Origin: Streptacidiphilus albus JL83
Lineage (GTDB): Bacteria > Actinomycetota > Actinomycetes > Streptomycetales > Streptomycetaceae
Assembly (NCBI RefSeq): GCF_000744705.1
Contig: NZ_JQML01000001.1
Location: forward strand, 8,194,017-8,258,016
Reading direction: 5' to 3'
Length of the DNA stretch: 64,000 nt
The notes beneath the pieces are model-generated. The model was not told the origin of the DNA, ran no database searches, and saw only the letters and a list, made by a program, of their open reading frames with translations. Below are positions 18,294-28,815 of the stretch, piece by piece; position 1 is the stretch's first letter, and each line of letters opens with the position of its first letter. The position numbers were made by a program, and so were the translations under genes.

Positions 18294-18521
18294 ATGAGAG
18301 AGAGCTACCGCCTGGTCGTCCACCCGCCCGAGCTCGATGAGCGCCCGCCCTGGCGCCGGGTCGAGATCCGCGGCGTCATCGTCGGGAAGGCCTACCAACT
18401 GGCCGATGTCGTGGAGTTCGCCCGCCGGGCCGGCCTGGAGGAGATCGACCTCGCCAACGACCTCACCGTGCGCTGGGAGGGCGGCGGGCCCGGCTACTGG
18501 GGCGGCGACACCGGGCGCTGA
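18294..18521 (+). CDS. Small conserved protein, paralogue B
   Basis: This 75-residue protein is paralogous to the product of 16148-16363: PPWRRVEIRGVIVGKA, LADVVEFARRAGL and WEGGGPGYW match its core. Both have a basic-aromatic strand, an amphipathic helix with FxRRAGL, and a closing GGGP-x-x-W. No ligand or partner is evident, and the Shine-Dalgarno sequence is weak. Confidence 0.68.
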   Translation: MRESYRLVVHPPELDERPPWRRVEIRGVIVGKAYQLADVVEFARRAGLEEIDLANDLTVRWEGGGPGYWGGDTGR

Positions 18522-18530
18522 CCTGCGCCT

Positions 18531-18554
18531 GTCCCCTCCGGCGGAGGAGGGGAC
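18531..18554. terminator. Bidirectional hairpin between small gene and rsr
   Basis: GTCCCCTCC (18531-18539) and GGAGGGGAC (18546-18554) form a 9-bp stem with a 6-nt loop between two convergent genes. Confidence 0.7.
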
Positions 18555-18563
18555 GGACGCGGG

Positions 18564-20138
18564 TCAGGCAGCGCGCTGCTCCCACGGCCAGACGGCGTCG
18601 GCCCCGGCCTCCAGCAGCGGGACCAGCCGGAAGGCCGCGTCGGTCAGTCCGCCGAAGGTGTGCCGGTTCCGTCCGCCGGACGGGCCGTGGCCGGGCCGGT
18701 AGCCCGCGAGGTTCCAGGTGTACACCGGGACGTGCTCCGGGACCTGGGCGGTCGGGGCGCCGTGACGGCTCGGCGCGTACTGCTCGTCGGTGACGATCAG
18801 CACCCGGTCGTGGCCGCGGTAGTGCTCCCGCACGGCCCCGGTGGTGTCGGTGCCGCCGAGGTTGCCGAACCGCTCCAGCACCTTGAGCACGGACTCGCCC
18901 GGGCGGAGCACGACCGGGTGGCTGCCGGTGCCGAACTGGACCAGGTCGGCCCGCTCGGCCCGGAGCGCGACCGCCGCCCCGAAGATCGCCGCACTGTCGG
19001 CGCGGTTCAGCTTGGTCTGCTGGCTGACCCCGCCGAACATGGAACCGGACCGGTCGACGAGCACCAGCGTCCGTCCCGGCAGCGCCGGGACGTTCCCCAG
19101 CGAGTGGCCGAGCGCCTGCTCCAGCGCCCAGGCCCAGCGCAGCGAGGGGGCGTGCCGGTAGGCGGCGAGGAACCGGAAGGGGAACTGCCGGGACCGCTCG
19201 ACCTCCTCCTGCTGCGACAGCCGCTCGGCGACGGCTGCGGCGGTCCCGTCCGCGACACCGGCCTCGTCGAAGTTCCGCAGGTTCCGCAGCCGCGCCATGT
19301 ACCCCATGGACGGGATCACGGCCTCCCAGGCCTGCGCGTCCATCGGGCCCTGGAGCCAGCCTGCCAGCGCCTCCCAGGTGACACCGGCGTCCGCCAGCCG
19401 CTGCACGCCCTGTGCCGATGCCAGCACGGCGCGGCGCTCCTCGACCGGCAGGTCGAACAGCTCCTCGCGGGAGCGGACGGTCCGCAGCCCCTCGGGGGCC
19501 GGGTTGCCGCGCTGGTGGCGGCGGTCGATGGCGTGCTTGAACAGCTCGTGCTGGTAGGGCGCGGCGGGACGGGCGTGGACCAGTTCGAGGACGTCGCCGA
19601 AGCGGTAGCCCTTGGAGCCGGTGTCGTACTTCAGCAGGCTGCGCTCGGTGTAGAGGCGGCCGACGGCGTCGGCGATGCCGCGCTTCACCGGCTTGGGCAG
19701 GCTCCGACCGTAGCGCGAGGTCCAGTAGGCGAGCAGCTCGCCGGGCTCGTCGGCACGCTGCAGCACGGAGCCGACGACCTGTCGGGACAGGCCGGGCAGC
19801 CCGGCGTCCAGCCGCGCCCGGGCGAACTCGGCCGCGCCGACCAGCGAGGCGGTACGCATGTTGCCGTCGCCGCGCAGCCACGCGAGCAGGCCGGCGGTCC
19901 AGGCCGGGTCCTCGACGGCGAGGCTGCGGACGAGCCGGGTGAAGCGGTCGTCGCGCTGTCCGCCGCGTTCGTAGTAGGTGTCCTGGCCGACGAGGTTGGC
20001 CACGGCGAGGAGGAACAGCTCGCTCCTGGCGTCGCGGAGGAACCCCGCGCCGCCTTCGAAGGTGGCCGTGGTCTGCCCGGTCGAGGTCACCGGCGAGGTA
20101 CCGGCGGGCGCGGCGGTACGGGTGTTGAAACGAGACAT
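18564..20138 (-). CDS. rsr: Ro60 orthologue (Rsr), TROVE-domain RNA-binding protein
   Basis: The 524-residue protein has the two Ro60 domains. The TROVE domain (about residues 30-335) is a ring of helical repeats that binds single-stranded RNA ends and Y RNA. The von Willebrand A domain begins near TLVLVDRSGSM, with the MIDAS motif D362-x-S-G-S366. It contains FLLAVANLVGQDTYYERGGQRDDRF, typical of actinobacterial Rsr. Bacterial Rsr works with Y RNA in RNA quality control, for example with PNPase, and in stress survival. The ATG has GGGGGG upstream. Two Y RNA-like genes lie directly upstream on the same strand, which strongly supports the assignment. No rtcB/rtcA is adjacent. Confidence 0.93.
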   Translation of the reverse strand: MSRFNTRTAAPAGTSPVTSTGQTTATFEGGAGFLRDARSELFLLAVANLVGQDTYYERGGQRDDRFTRLVRSLAVEDPAWTAGLLAWLRGDGNMRTASLVGAAEFARARLDAGLPGLSRQVVGSVLQRADEPGELLAYWTSRYGRSLPKPVKRGIADAVGRLYTERSLLKYDTGSKGYRFGDVLELVHARPAAPYQHELFKHAIDRRHQRGNPAPEGLRTVRSREELFDLPVEERRAVLASAQGVQRLADAGVTWEALAGWLQGPMDAQAWEAVIPSMGYMARLRNLRNFDEAGVADGTAAAVAERLSQQEEVERSRQFPFRFLAAYRHAPSLRWAWALEQALGHSLGNVPALPGRTLVLVDRSGSMFGGVSQQTKLNRADSAAIFGAAVALRAERADLVQFGTGSHPVVLRPGESVLKVLERFGNLGGTDTTGAVREHYRGHDRVLIVTDEQYAPSRHGAPTAQVPEHVPVYTWNLAGYRPGHGPSGGRNRHTFGGLTDAAFRLVPLLEAGADAVWPWEQRAA

Positions 20139-20174
20139 GAGGTTCCCCCCTCACCTGGAGGGACGACATGCGGT

Positions 20175-20323
20175 GGGGTGCCCGAGATCAGGAGTCGGCG
20201 GCGGGCTTGTGTCTGCTGCTCTGTCCGCTGAGCTACCGGCCTCCCTGAGGGCAGCCGGGTGGGAGTCGAACCCACGACCTACAGATCCGGAGAAGTATCC
20301 GCTGCCTGCGCACCGGGCACCCC
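20175..20323 (-). ncRNA. YrlA-type Y RNA 1 with permuted tRNA-like module
   Basis: On the minus strand the 5' GGGGTGCCCG (20323-20314) pairs perfectly over 10 bp with the 3' CGGGCACCCC (20184-20175), closing a 149-nt RNA. An inner stem follows: GGCAGCGG (20306-20299) with CCGCCGCC (20204-20197), one A-C mismatch. Inside is a T-arm mimic, GTGGG-TTCGACT-CCCAC (20275-20259). Next comes an acceptor-like stem, CCGGC with GCCGG, closed by a loop instead of free ends, then TA and a D-arm mimic GCTC-AGCGGACA-GAGC (20233-20218). T-arm before D-arm is the order expected of bacterial Y RNAs. It ends 37 bp before rsr on the same strand. Confidence 0.85.
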
Positions 20324-20420
20324 CCTGCATGTCCTCCCGAGATCAATGGTGGTCCGAGGCGGTGACTTCTAGCAGAAGCAGCCCCGAACGTTCGCACCGG
20401 GAGGTGCAGTTGAAGTTGTG

Positions 20421-20562
20421 CGTCCAGAGGTCGCGATCGTGGTCGGCGGCGAAAAACGAAACGCGTGCTGCTTACACCACCGCTGACAGGCTGCCAGCGG
20501 CCGGGATTCGCACCCGGACAACGTCTACCGGAAGAAGTATCCGCAGCCTGCGCACCTGGACG
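20421..20562 (-). ncRNA. YrlA-type Y RNA 2 with permuted tRNA-like module
   Basis: The 5' CGTCCAG (20562-20556) pairs with 3' CTGGACG (20427-20421), continuing through bulges with GT/AC and CGC/GCG. The RNA shares with Y RNA 1 the blocks GGTGCGCAGGC and GCGGATACTTCT, and the 3' block CGCCGCCGAC. The T-arm mimic is CCGGG-TGCGAAT-CCCGG (20517-20501). The acceptor-like stem CCGCTG/CAGCGG (20500-20495 with 20485-20480) has a 9-nt closing loop. The D-arm mimic is degenerate, GTG-TAAGCAG-CAC (20477-20465). It is 142 nt long. The loop sequence departs from TTCRANY, so tRNA-modifying enzymes may treat it differently from Y RNA 1. Confidence 0.8.
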
Positions 20563-20568
20563 AAGCTC

Positions 20569-20574
20569 ACGCTA
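20569..20574 (-). promoter_or_regulatory. Possible -10 element of Y RNA 2
   Basis: TAGCGT on the minus strand ends 7 nt before the first paired base of Y RNA 2 (20562), the spacing expected of a -10 box. The -35 region is unconvincing. No equally good box was seen before Y RNA 1, which may be processed from the same transcript or read through into rsr. Confidence 0.35.
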
Positions 20575-20663
20575 CCGACCCGGGCGGCGCGGTCGCACAT
20601 GGTTTTCGCGCAGGGTTCCGGAAAGGCGTTGCCCGCGACCGGACCTGCCGTGATGCTGGGTCA

Positions 20664-20933
20664 GTGCCGGGACAGCAGAAGCGCAAACGACAGGAGCAGC
20701 AGCGACGGCAGCGGGCTGCGGCCCGTTTTGCCCCCGGGACCGGTGAGTGGGAGGTGCTCTTCGAGACGCAGGACGAGCGGGAGTGGCGCACCTACATCCG
20801 CCGCCTTCGGGAGCCCGGTCAGCAGATCGACCTGGAGTCGCTCAGGCTCGATGCCCTCTGCCGTCGCCCGCCGCAACCGTCCACCTTCCGTCTGAGTCGG
20901 TTCGTGCCGAATGCGGGGGAGCGGGCGGAATAG
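20664..20933 (+). CDS. Small basic conserved protein
   Basis: The 89-residue protein begins with a very basic run (QQKRKRQEQQRRQRAAARF), then GEWEVLFETQDEREWRTYIRRLR and a Pro/Arg-rich tail. The codon pattern in this frame looks coding, and similar short proteins occur in streptomycetes from memory, but I cannot name a family. Start GTG at 20664; it ends 10 bp before the next gene. Confidence 0.55.
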   Translation: MPGQQKRKRQEQQRRQRAAARFAPGTGEWEVLFETQDEREWRTYIRRLREPGQQIDLESLRLDALCRRPPQPSTFRLSRFVPNAGERAE

Positions 20934-20943
20934 ACTCGTCGGC

Positions 20944-21486
20944 ATGCTGGTGGACGGTGAGTTGGACGGTCGGCGGTTCCGGATCCGGGACCTGGAACCG
21001 AGTGACGAGGCCGGCGCGCTCGCGCTGTTCGAGGCGTCGGAGGACTGGTTCACCGCGGCCTTCGGCCAGCCGGCCATGCCCGGTGACGTCCAGAGCCTCT
21101 ACTACAGCCTGCCCGAAGGCGCGGCGTACGAGGACAAGGTGCTGCTGGTGGTCGAGGCCGACGATCGGATCGTCGGCCTGGTGGACGCCGTGCGGGAGCA
21201 TCCCGCCGCCGGCGCGTGCACGGTCGGCCTGTTCCTGGTCCACCCCGACTGCCGCCGTTTCGGCCTCGGCCGGTCGGTGGCCGGGGCGCTGTTCGAGGCG
21301 CTGGCGGCGGACGGCGGCACCGAGGTCGTCGCCTCGGTCGCGGAGGGCTGGCAGCCCGGCCTGAGGTTCCTCGAAGCGCTCGGCTTCACCCGGGAGGCCG
21401 CGCGCGAGGCCGCGCACGCCAACCGGAACCCCGGCCCCGGCGAACGCCCCACCCTCCGCGCCCGGCTGGCCATCGCGACCCGCTAG
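20944..21486 (+). CDS. GNAT-family N-acetyltransferase
   Basis: The 180-residue protein has a GNAT fold: RFRIRDLEPSDEAGAL at the N-terminus, strand 4 TVGLFLVHPDCRRFGLGRSV containing the acetyl-CoA pyrophosphate loop (RRFGLG), and GLRFLEALGFTREA near the C-terminus. The acceptor is unknown. A TAGACT at 20931-20936 ends 7 bp before the ATG and there is no Shine-Dalgarno sequence, so a leaderless mRNA is possible. Confidence 0.8.
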   Translation: MLVDGELDGRRFRIRDLEPSDEAGALALFEASEDWFTAAFGQPAMPGDVQSLYYSLPEGAAYEDKVLLVVEADDRIVGLVDAVREHPAAGACTVGLFLVHPDCRRFGLGRSVAGALFEALAADGGTEVVASVAEGWQPGLRFLEALGFTREAAREAAHANRNPGPGERPTLRARLAIATR

Positions 21487-21509
21487 CGGGCTCCGCACCG
21501 GGCCGGCGG

Positions 21510-21833
21510 TCAGCGGAGGAAGTCGACCCGGTCGATCAGGCCGTCGCGGACCCGGTAGGCGACCAGTACGCGGAGGGGTTCGTCGGTGATGCCGTGGGCG
21601 ATCTCGTGGTCCACCACCCAGTCGCCCTCGGTGAGTCGGCCGACGATCTCGGCCCGGCAGCGGCCCTCGGCGAACATGTCGGCGTACGCCTCCCGCACGG
21701 CCTCGCGCCCGAGCAGGCGGTCGCTGCGGCGGTTGACGCAGACGTCGGGGGCGTATGTCGCCGCGAAGGCTTCGAGGTCATGGCTGTTGTAGGCGGTCAG
21801 CTGGCGTTCGACGACGTTCTCCGGAGTGGTCAC
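21510..21833 (-). CDS. SnoaL-like / NTF2-fold protein
   Basis: This 107-residue protein has the NTF2-like pattern: N-terminal helix VVERQLTAYNSHDLEAFAATYAPD, a basic loop with RLLGREAVREAYADMF, and strands ending YRVRDGLIDRVDFLR. Such proteins are small isomerases, hydrolases or ligand-binding cups; no active site can be assigned. The only plausible start is GTG at 21833. It lies downstream of cutA on the same strand, 50 bp away. Confidence 0.75.
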   Translation of the reverse strand: MTTPENVVERQLTAYNSHDLEAFAATYAPDVCVNRRSDRLLGREAVREAYADMFAEGRCRAEIVGRLTEGDWVVDHEIAHGITDEPLRVLVAYRVRDGLIDRVDFLR

Positions 21834-21883
21834 CGGTTGATCATGCAGAAGGTTTCCCCGCCCGTCCAGGGAGGTCCCGCAGG

Positions 21884-22207
21884 TCAGCGAGGTGCGGTCG
21901 CGGCGTCCAGCCAGCCCAGGTACTCGGCGCTGCCGCGCGGAATGTCGGCGGAGATGATCTCCGGGGTGTCGTAGCTGTGGACGCGCTTGATGAGTGCTTC
22001 GAGGTCGGCGTACTTCTCGGCGGGCAGCTTGTAGCTGATGCGCCACTCCGACCCCTCCTGGACCGCGCCGTCCCACCAGTACACGGAGCGGACCGGCCCG
22101 TCGATCTGGGCGCAGGCGGCAATCCGGGCCTCGACTGCGGCGCGGGCCAGTTCGGCGGCGCCCTCGGCGGTGTCGGTCGTCGTCAGCACGATGATGTGCC
22201 CGGCCAT
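21884..22207 (-). CDS. cutA: CutA1 divalent-cation tolerance protein
   Basis: The 107-residue protein matches CutA1 throughout: IIVLTTTDTAEGAAELARAAVEARIAACAQ, SVYWWDGAVQEGSEWRISYKL and the C-terminal YDTPEIISADIPRGSAEYLGWL. CutA1 forms very stable trimers of ferredoxin-like fold; links to copper tolerance were shown in E. coli but the biochemical role remains unclear. It probably forms a pair with the downstream SnoaL-like gene. Confidence 0.92.
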   Translation of the reverse strand: MAGHIIVLTTTDTAEGAAELARAAVEARIAACAQIDGPVRSVYWWDGAVQEGSEWRISYKLPAEKYADLEALIKRVHSYDTPEIISADIPRGSAEYLGWLDAATAPR

Positions 22208-22385
22208 GGTCCCTCCCGGGTTCGGCGTGCCCCGAGGCTACCGGCCCTGGCAGCCAGTGGTCGCGAACGCCGTTAGCAGGAGCCCCGGCGGGACCGCCGC
22301 TGAACGGCCTACGCCCGCTCGCGTCGACGGCTGCCGACTGATCCACTGCCCGGAGGAGCCACCCCGTACCAGCCTGGAGTCTGCG

Positions 22386-22526
22386 ATGTCAGCATGGCCG
22401 GTCTCACTGATCTTCGTCGCCGCCGCGCTGCTCTTCGCGTACACGGTCTTCCACGGTGGAGGCGGCACACCTTTCCCGCCCTTTCCCGTCCCGACCACCA
22501 CCGGCGTCCCGCCCTTCTCGCACTGA
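22386..22526 (+). CDS. Small single-pass membrane protein
   Basis: A 46-residue protein, MSAWPVSLIFVAAALLFAYTV at its start (one hydrophobic helix), is followed by a short Gly/Pro-rich tail. CTGGAG lies at good spacing before the ATG. No family is recognised. It ends 21 bp before the convergent dehydrogenase gene. Confidence 0.45.
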   Translation: MSAWPVSLIFVAAALLFAYTVFHGGGGTPFPPFPVPTTTGVPPFSH

Positions 22527-22547
22527 CGGGCCGCCGGCGGCCGGCTG

Positions 22548-23405
22548 TCAGTACTGGTAGAAGCCCCGGCCGGACTTGCGGCCGAGGAGGCCGGCGTCGA
22601 CCATCCGCTGGAGCAGCGGCGGAGCGGCGTACAGCGGCTCCTTGTACTCGTGGTACATCGAGTCGGCGATGGAGACGATGGTGTCCAGGCCGATCAGGTC
22701 GCACAGTCGCAGCGGGCCCATCGGGTGGGCGCAGCCTGCCTCCATGCCCTTGTCGATGTCCTCGGCCGTCGCCACGCCGGTCTCGAACATCCGGACGGCC
22801 GAGAGCAGGTAGGGCACCAGCAGGGCGTTGACCACGAAGCCGGCCCGGTCGCGGGCGCGGATCGGGTCCTTACCCAGCACCTCGCGGGTGAAGGTCTCGG
22901 CGCGGGCGACGGTGTCGGCCGAGGTGGTGAGCGTCGGGATGATCTCGACCAGCTTCTGCACCGGGGCCGGGTTGAAGAAGTGGACGCCGAGGACCTGCTC
23001 GGGGCGGGTGGTCGCCGAGGCCAGCTTCACGATCGGGATGGAGGAGGTGTTGGACGCCAGGATGGCGTCGCGCCGCTCCACGACCTGGTCCAGCTTCTGG
23101 AAGATCGCGGTCTTGATGTCCTCGCGCTCCGCGACCGCCTCGATGACCAGGTCGCGGTCGGCGAAGTCGGCGAGGTCGGTGGTGAAGGAGATCCGGGCCA
23201 GGGCGGCGTCCCGGTCGGGCTCGGTCAGCTTGCCGCGCCGCACCGCGGTGTCCAGGGAGCCGGTCAGCCGGGTCCGGCCGAGCTCCAGCGCCTCGCCGCT
23301 CGCCTCGGACACCCTGACGTCCAGGCCGGCCCGGGCGAAGACCTCCGCGATGCCCGACCCCATCAGGCCGCAGCCGACGACCCCTACCCGCGCGATGTCG
23401 TTCAC
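22548..23405 (-). CDS. 3-hydroxybutyryl-CoA dehydrogenase
   Basis: This 285-residue enzyme has an N-terminal NAD-binding Rossmann domain (VGVVGCGLMGSGIAEVFARAG) and a C-terminal helical dimerisation domain. The catalytic dyad is His in LGVHFFNPAP and Glu in VIEAVAERED; ASNTSSIPI and RDRAGFVVNALLVPYL bind substrate. It interconverts acetoacetyl-CoA and 3-hydroxybutyryl-CoA, working in fatty-acid breakdown or in supply for ethylmalonyl-CoA and butyryl-CoA. It is single-domain, not a FadB fusion. The gene is divergent from an SDR gene with a 130-bp gap. Confidence 0.94.
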   Translation of the reverse strand: MNDIARVGVVGCGLMGSGIAEVFARAGLDVRVSEASGEALELGRTRLTGSLDTAVRRGKLTEPDRDAALARISFTTDLADFADRDLVIEAVAEREDIKTAIFQKLDQVVERRDAILASNTSSIPIVKLASATTRPEQVLGVHFFNPAPVQKLVEIIPTLTTSADTVARAETFTREVLGKDPIRARDRAGFVVNALLVPYLLSAVRMFETGVATAEDIDKGMEAGCAHPMGPLRLCDLIGLDTIVSIADSMYHEYKEPLYAAPPLLQRMVDAGLLGRKSGRGFYQY

Positions 23406-23535
23406 TTGTCTATCGTCCTTCGTCCCATGGCCACGAGGTGCGCGGCCGCCGCCCCGACGTTACCTCCCCCGGCTCACCCGTTGGTAAGCGCGTGTCCTGG
23501 GACCGAACGGTTGAGCGCGGATCAACAATGGCCCC

Positions 23536-24363
23536 ATGACCATGCGAACGCTGGAAGGGCAGGTGGCCCTGGTCACCGGGGCCGGTCGGGGTATCGGGCG
23601 GGAGATCGCACTCGGCCTGGCCGAGGAGGGGATGAACCTCGGCGTGCTGGGACGCCATCGGGAGACGCTGACCGACACTCTGCGGGCCTGCGTGCGGCAC
23701 GGGGTGCGCTGCGTCGCGCTCTCCGCCGACGTCGCGCACCCCGGTGCGGTGCGGGAGGCGGTCCGCAGCGTCGAACGGGACCTGGGCCCGGTCGACCTGC
23801 TGATCAACAATGCCGGACAGGTCGACCGGGCCGAGGTCCCGATGTGGGAGGCCGACCCCACCCAGTGGTGGTCGGTGGTGGAGACCAACCTGCGCGGCCC
23901 CTTCAACCTGATGCGCTCGGTGCTGCCGGGCATGGTGCAGCGCCAGCGCGGCCGGGTGGTGAACCTGAACTCCGGGATGGCGCTGCGCCCCGAGTACCGC
24001 TACTCCGCCTACGCGACGTCCAAGGCCGCGCTGCTGCGGCTGAGCGACAACATCGCCGGGCCGCTGCGCCCGCACGGGGTGACCGTGCTGGACATCAGTC
24101 CCGGCGCGGTGGCCACCGACATGACGGCCGGGATGCCGATGTTCGCGGACATGGTCAACTGGGGCAGCATTCCCTACCTGGTGTCGACGGTGAAGGACGC
24201 CGCCCGGGGCCGGCTGGACCTGCTGCACGGGCGCTTCCTGCACCTGGGCCACGACAACATCGGCGAGCTGCTGGAGCAGGCCGGGACGATCGGCGAGCGC
24301 GACGCCCGGACGCTGCGGCTGCGGCCCTACGGTGTGGAGGACGTGCTGAGCTCGTACAACTGA
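23536..24363 (+). CDS. Short-chain dehydrogenase/reductase
   Basis: The 275-residue protein is a classical SDR: TGAGRGIG nucleotide motif (residues about 14-21), NNAG, catalytic Ser in NLNSGMA, YSAYATSK catalytic Tyr and Lys, and PGAVATDM. The arginine in GVLGRHRETL after beta 2 suggests NADP preference. Its C-terminal 40 residues extend beyond the minimal fold. Substrate unknown. It ends 78 bp before argC and is followed by the argC promoter, so it is not part of the arginine operon. Confidence 0.88.
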   Translation: MTMRTLEGQVALVTGAGRGIGREIALGLAEEGMNLGVLGRHRETLTDTLRACVRHGVRCVALSADVAHPGAVREAVRSVERDLGPVDLLINNAGQVDRAEVPMWEADPTQWWSVVETNLRGPFNLMRSVLPGMVQRQRGRVVNLNSGMALRPEYRYSAYATSKAALLRLSDNIAGPLRPHGVTVLDISPGAVATDMTAGMPMFADMVNWGSIPYLVSTVKDAARGRLDLLHGRFLHLGHDNIGELLEQAGTIGERDARTLRLRPYGVEDVLSSYN

Positions 24364-24389
24364 ACCGCTCCTCGACCCGCCATGGTCGA

Positions 24390-26648
<2,259 letters not shown>

Positions 26649-26663
26649 GGGGGACCGAACGCC

Positions 26664-27602
26664 GTGCAGATCGCACCCAAGGGCGAGCAGGCCCGCAACA
26701 ACACCGCACTGCCCAAGGCACTCACGCTGATCGAGGCGCTGCCCTGGCTGGAGCGCTTCCACGGCAAGACCGTCGTCATCAAGTTCGGCGGCAACGCCAT
26801 GATCGACGAGGACCTGAAGGCCGCCTTCGCCCAGGACGTGGTCTTCCTGCGCTACGCCGGGCTGCGCCCGGTCATCGTCCACGGCGGCGGGCCGCAGATC
26901 AGCGCCCAGCTGGACCGGCTCGGCCTGGAGTCGAGCTTCACCGCCGGACTGCGGGTCACCACGCCGGAGACCATGGAGGTGGTCCGGATGGTGCTCGCCG
27001 GGCAGGTGCAGCGCGAACTGGTCGGGCTGCTCAACGAGCACGGGCCCTTCGCCGTCGGCATGACCGGCGAGGACGCCCACACCATGACCGCGGTCAAGCA
27101 CTTCGCCAACGTCGACGGCGAGCAGGTCGACATCGGCCTGGTCGGCGACATCTCCCGGGTCGAGCCGGGAGCGGTCAACGCGCTGCTCGCGGACGGCCGG
27201 ATCCCGGTCATCTCCTCGATCGCCCGCGGCCTCGACGGCCATGTCTACAACATCAACGCCGACACCGCCGCCGCCGCGATGGCGGTGGCGCTGGGCGCGG
27301 AGATGCTGGTGGTGCTGACCGACGTCGAGGGCCTCTACGCCGACTGGCCGCAGAGCGACGACGTGATCAGCCAGCTCAGCGCGAGCGAGCTGGACAAGAT
27401 ACTGCCCACCCTGGCCAGTGGGATGCTGCCGAAGATGGAGGGCTGCCTGCGCGCCGTGCGGGAGGGCGTCGGCACCGCGCGCGTGCTGGACGGGCGGGTC
27501 CAGCACAGCCTGCTGCTGGAGATCTTCACCGACGAGGGCATCGGCACCATGGTCGTGCCCGACGACACCACCGACACACCCATCACCGGGGGGCTCGCAT
27601 GA
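26664..27602 (+). CDS. argB: Acetylglutamate kinase
   Basis: This 312-residue amino-acid kinase phosphorylates N-acetylglutamate. Motifs are [30 protein letters not shown] and the Lys in MLPKMEGC. The N-terminal helix ([19 protein letters not shown]) is the extension that in other bacteria makes arginine-inhibited hexamers, so feedback inhibition is likely. GTG start after a 15-bp gap; the stop overlaps argD (ATGA). Confidence 0.97.
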   Translation: MQIAPKGEQARNNTALPKALTLIEALPWLERFHGKTVVIKFGGNAMIDEDLKAAFAQDVVFLRYAGLRPVIVHGGGPQISAQLDRLGLESSFTAGLRVTTPETMEVVRMVLAGQVQRELVGLLNEHGPFAVGMTGEDAHTMTAVKHFANVDGEQVDIGLVGDISRVEPGAVNALLADGRIPVISSIARGLDGHVYNINADTAAAAMAVALGAEMLVVLTDVEGLYADWPQSDDVISQLSASELDKILPTLASGMLPKMEGCLRAVREGVGTARVLDGRVQHSLLLEIFTDEGIGTMVVPDDTTDTPITGGLA

Positions 27603-28810
27603 CGCACAACCAGGACCTCACCGCCCGCTGGCAGGGCACGATGATGGACAACTACGGCACCCCCCGCGTCCCGCTGGTCCGCGGCGAGGGCGTGCACCTG
27701 TGGGACGCCGACGGCAAGCGCTACACCGACCTGCTCGGCGGCATCGCGGTCAACGCCCTCGGCCACGCCCATCCGGCCGTCGTCGCCGCCGTCACCCGGC
27801 AGATCGGCACCCTCGGCCACGTCTCCAACCTCTTCGTGGCCGAGCAGCCGGTCGCCCTGGCCGAGCGGCTGGTCGCGCTGGCCGGGCGGACCGACCCGGC
27901 GACCGGGCGGCCGGACGGCCGGGTCTACTTCTCCAACTCCGGCGCCGAGGCCAACGAGGCCGCGTTCAAGATCAGCCGGTTGACCGGCCGGACCCGGCTG
28001 ATCTCGGCGACCGGCGCCTTCCACGGCCGGACCATGGGCGCGCTGGCGCTCACCGCCCAGCCCGCCAAGCAGGAGCCGTTCCGCCCGCTGCCCGGCGACG
28101 TCAGCCATGTCCCGTTCGGCGACATCGAGGCGCTGCGCGCCGCTGTCACCACCGACACCGCCGCCGTCTTCCTGGAGCCCCTCCAGGGTGAGAACGGCGT
28201 GGTCGTCCCGCCCGCCGACTACCTCACCGCCGCCCGCGAGATCACCCGGGCCACCGGCACCCTGCTGATCCTGGACGAGATCCAGACCGGCATCGGCCGC
28301 ACCGGCCACTGGTTCGCCCACCAGGCCTTCGAGGGCGTCGACCCGGACGTGGTCACCCTCGCCAAGGGCCTCGGCGGCGGGCTGCCGATCGGCGCCACCC
28401 TCGCCTTCGGCGAGGCCGCCGAGCTGCTGCACCCCGGCCACCACGGCTCCACCTTCTCCGGCAACCCGGTGGTCTGCGCGGCGGCCCTCGCCGTCCTCGA
28501 CACCATCGCGGCGGACGGGCTGCTCGACCAGGTCACCAAGGTCGGCGCGCACCTGCGCGAGGGCATCGAGGCGATCGGCGACCCGCTGGTGGACCACGTC
28601 CGGGGCGCGGGCACGCTGCTCGGCATCGTGCTCACCCGGCCGCTCGCCGGGCAGGTCCAGGCCGCCGCCCAGCGGGCCGGGTTCCTGGTGAACGCGGCGG
28701 TCCCGGATGCCGTCCGGCTCGCCCCACCGCTTATCCTCACGGAACGCGACGCGGACCACTTCCTCGCCGTGCTGCCCGGCATCCTGCGATCCGTACGAGA
28801 GGCTGACTGA
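27599..28810 (+). CDS. argD: Acetylornithine aminotransferase
   Basis: The 403-residue PLP enzyme converts N-acetylglutamate semialdehyde to N-acetylornithine. It has [26 protein letters not shown] (PLP ring Asp), and the PLP Lys in [16 protein letters not shown], then GSTFSGNPV. Length is typical. It overlaps argB by 4 bp and lies 5 bp before argR. Confidence 0.97.
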   Translation: MTHNQDLTARWQGTMMDNYGTPRVPLVRGEGVHLWDADGKRYTDLLGGIAVNALGHAHPAVVAAVTRQIGTLGHVSNLFVAEQPVALAERLVALAGRTDPATGRPDGRVYFSNSGAEANEAAFKISRLTGRTRLISATGAFHGRTMGALALTAQPAKQEPFRPLPGDVSHVPFGDIEALRAAVTTDTAAVFLEPLQGENGVVVPPADYLTAAREITRATGTLLILDEIQTGIGRTGHWFAHQAFEGVDPDVVTLAKGLGGGLPIGATLAFGEAAELLHPGHHGSTFSGNPVVCAAALAVLDTIAADGLLDQVTKVGAHLREGIEAIGDPLVDHVRGAGTLLGIVLTRPLAGQVQAAAQRAGFLVNAAVPDAVRLAPPLILTERDADHFLAVLPGILRSVREAD

Positions 28811-28815
28811 CCCCC

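Noticed and set aside
20218-20290. A conventional tRNA gene on the minus strand
   Set aside because: T-arm and D-arm hairpins are present, but in reverse order and without free acceptor ends or an anticodon arm. The permuted layout and terminal stem fit a Y RNA instead.
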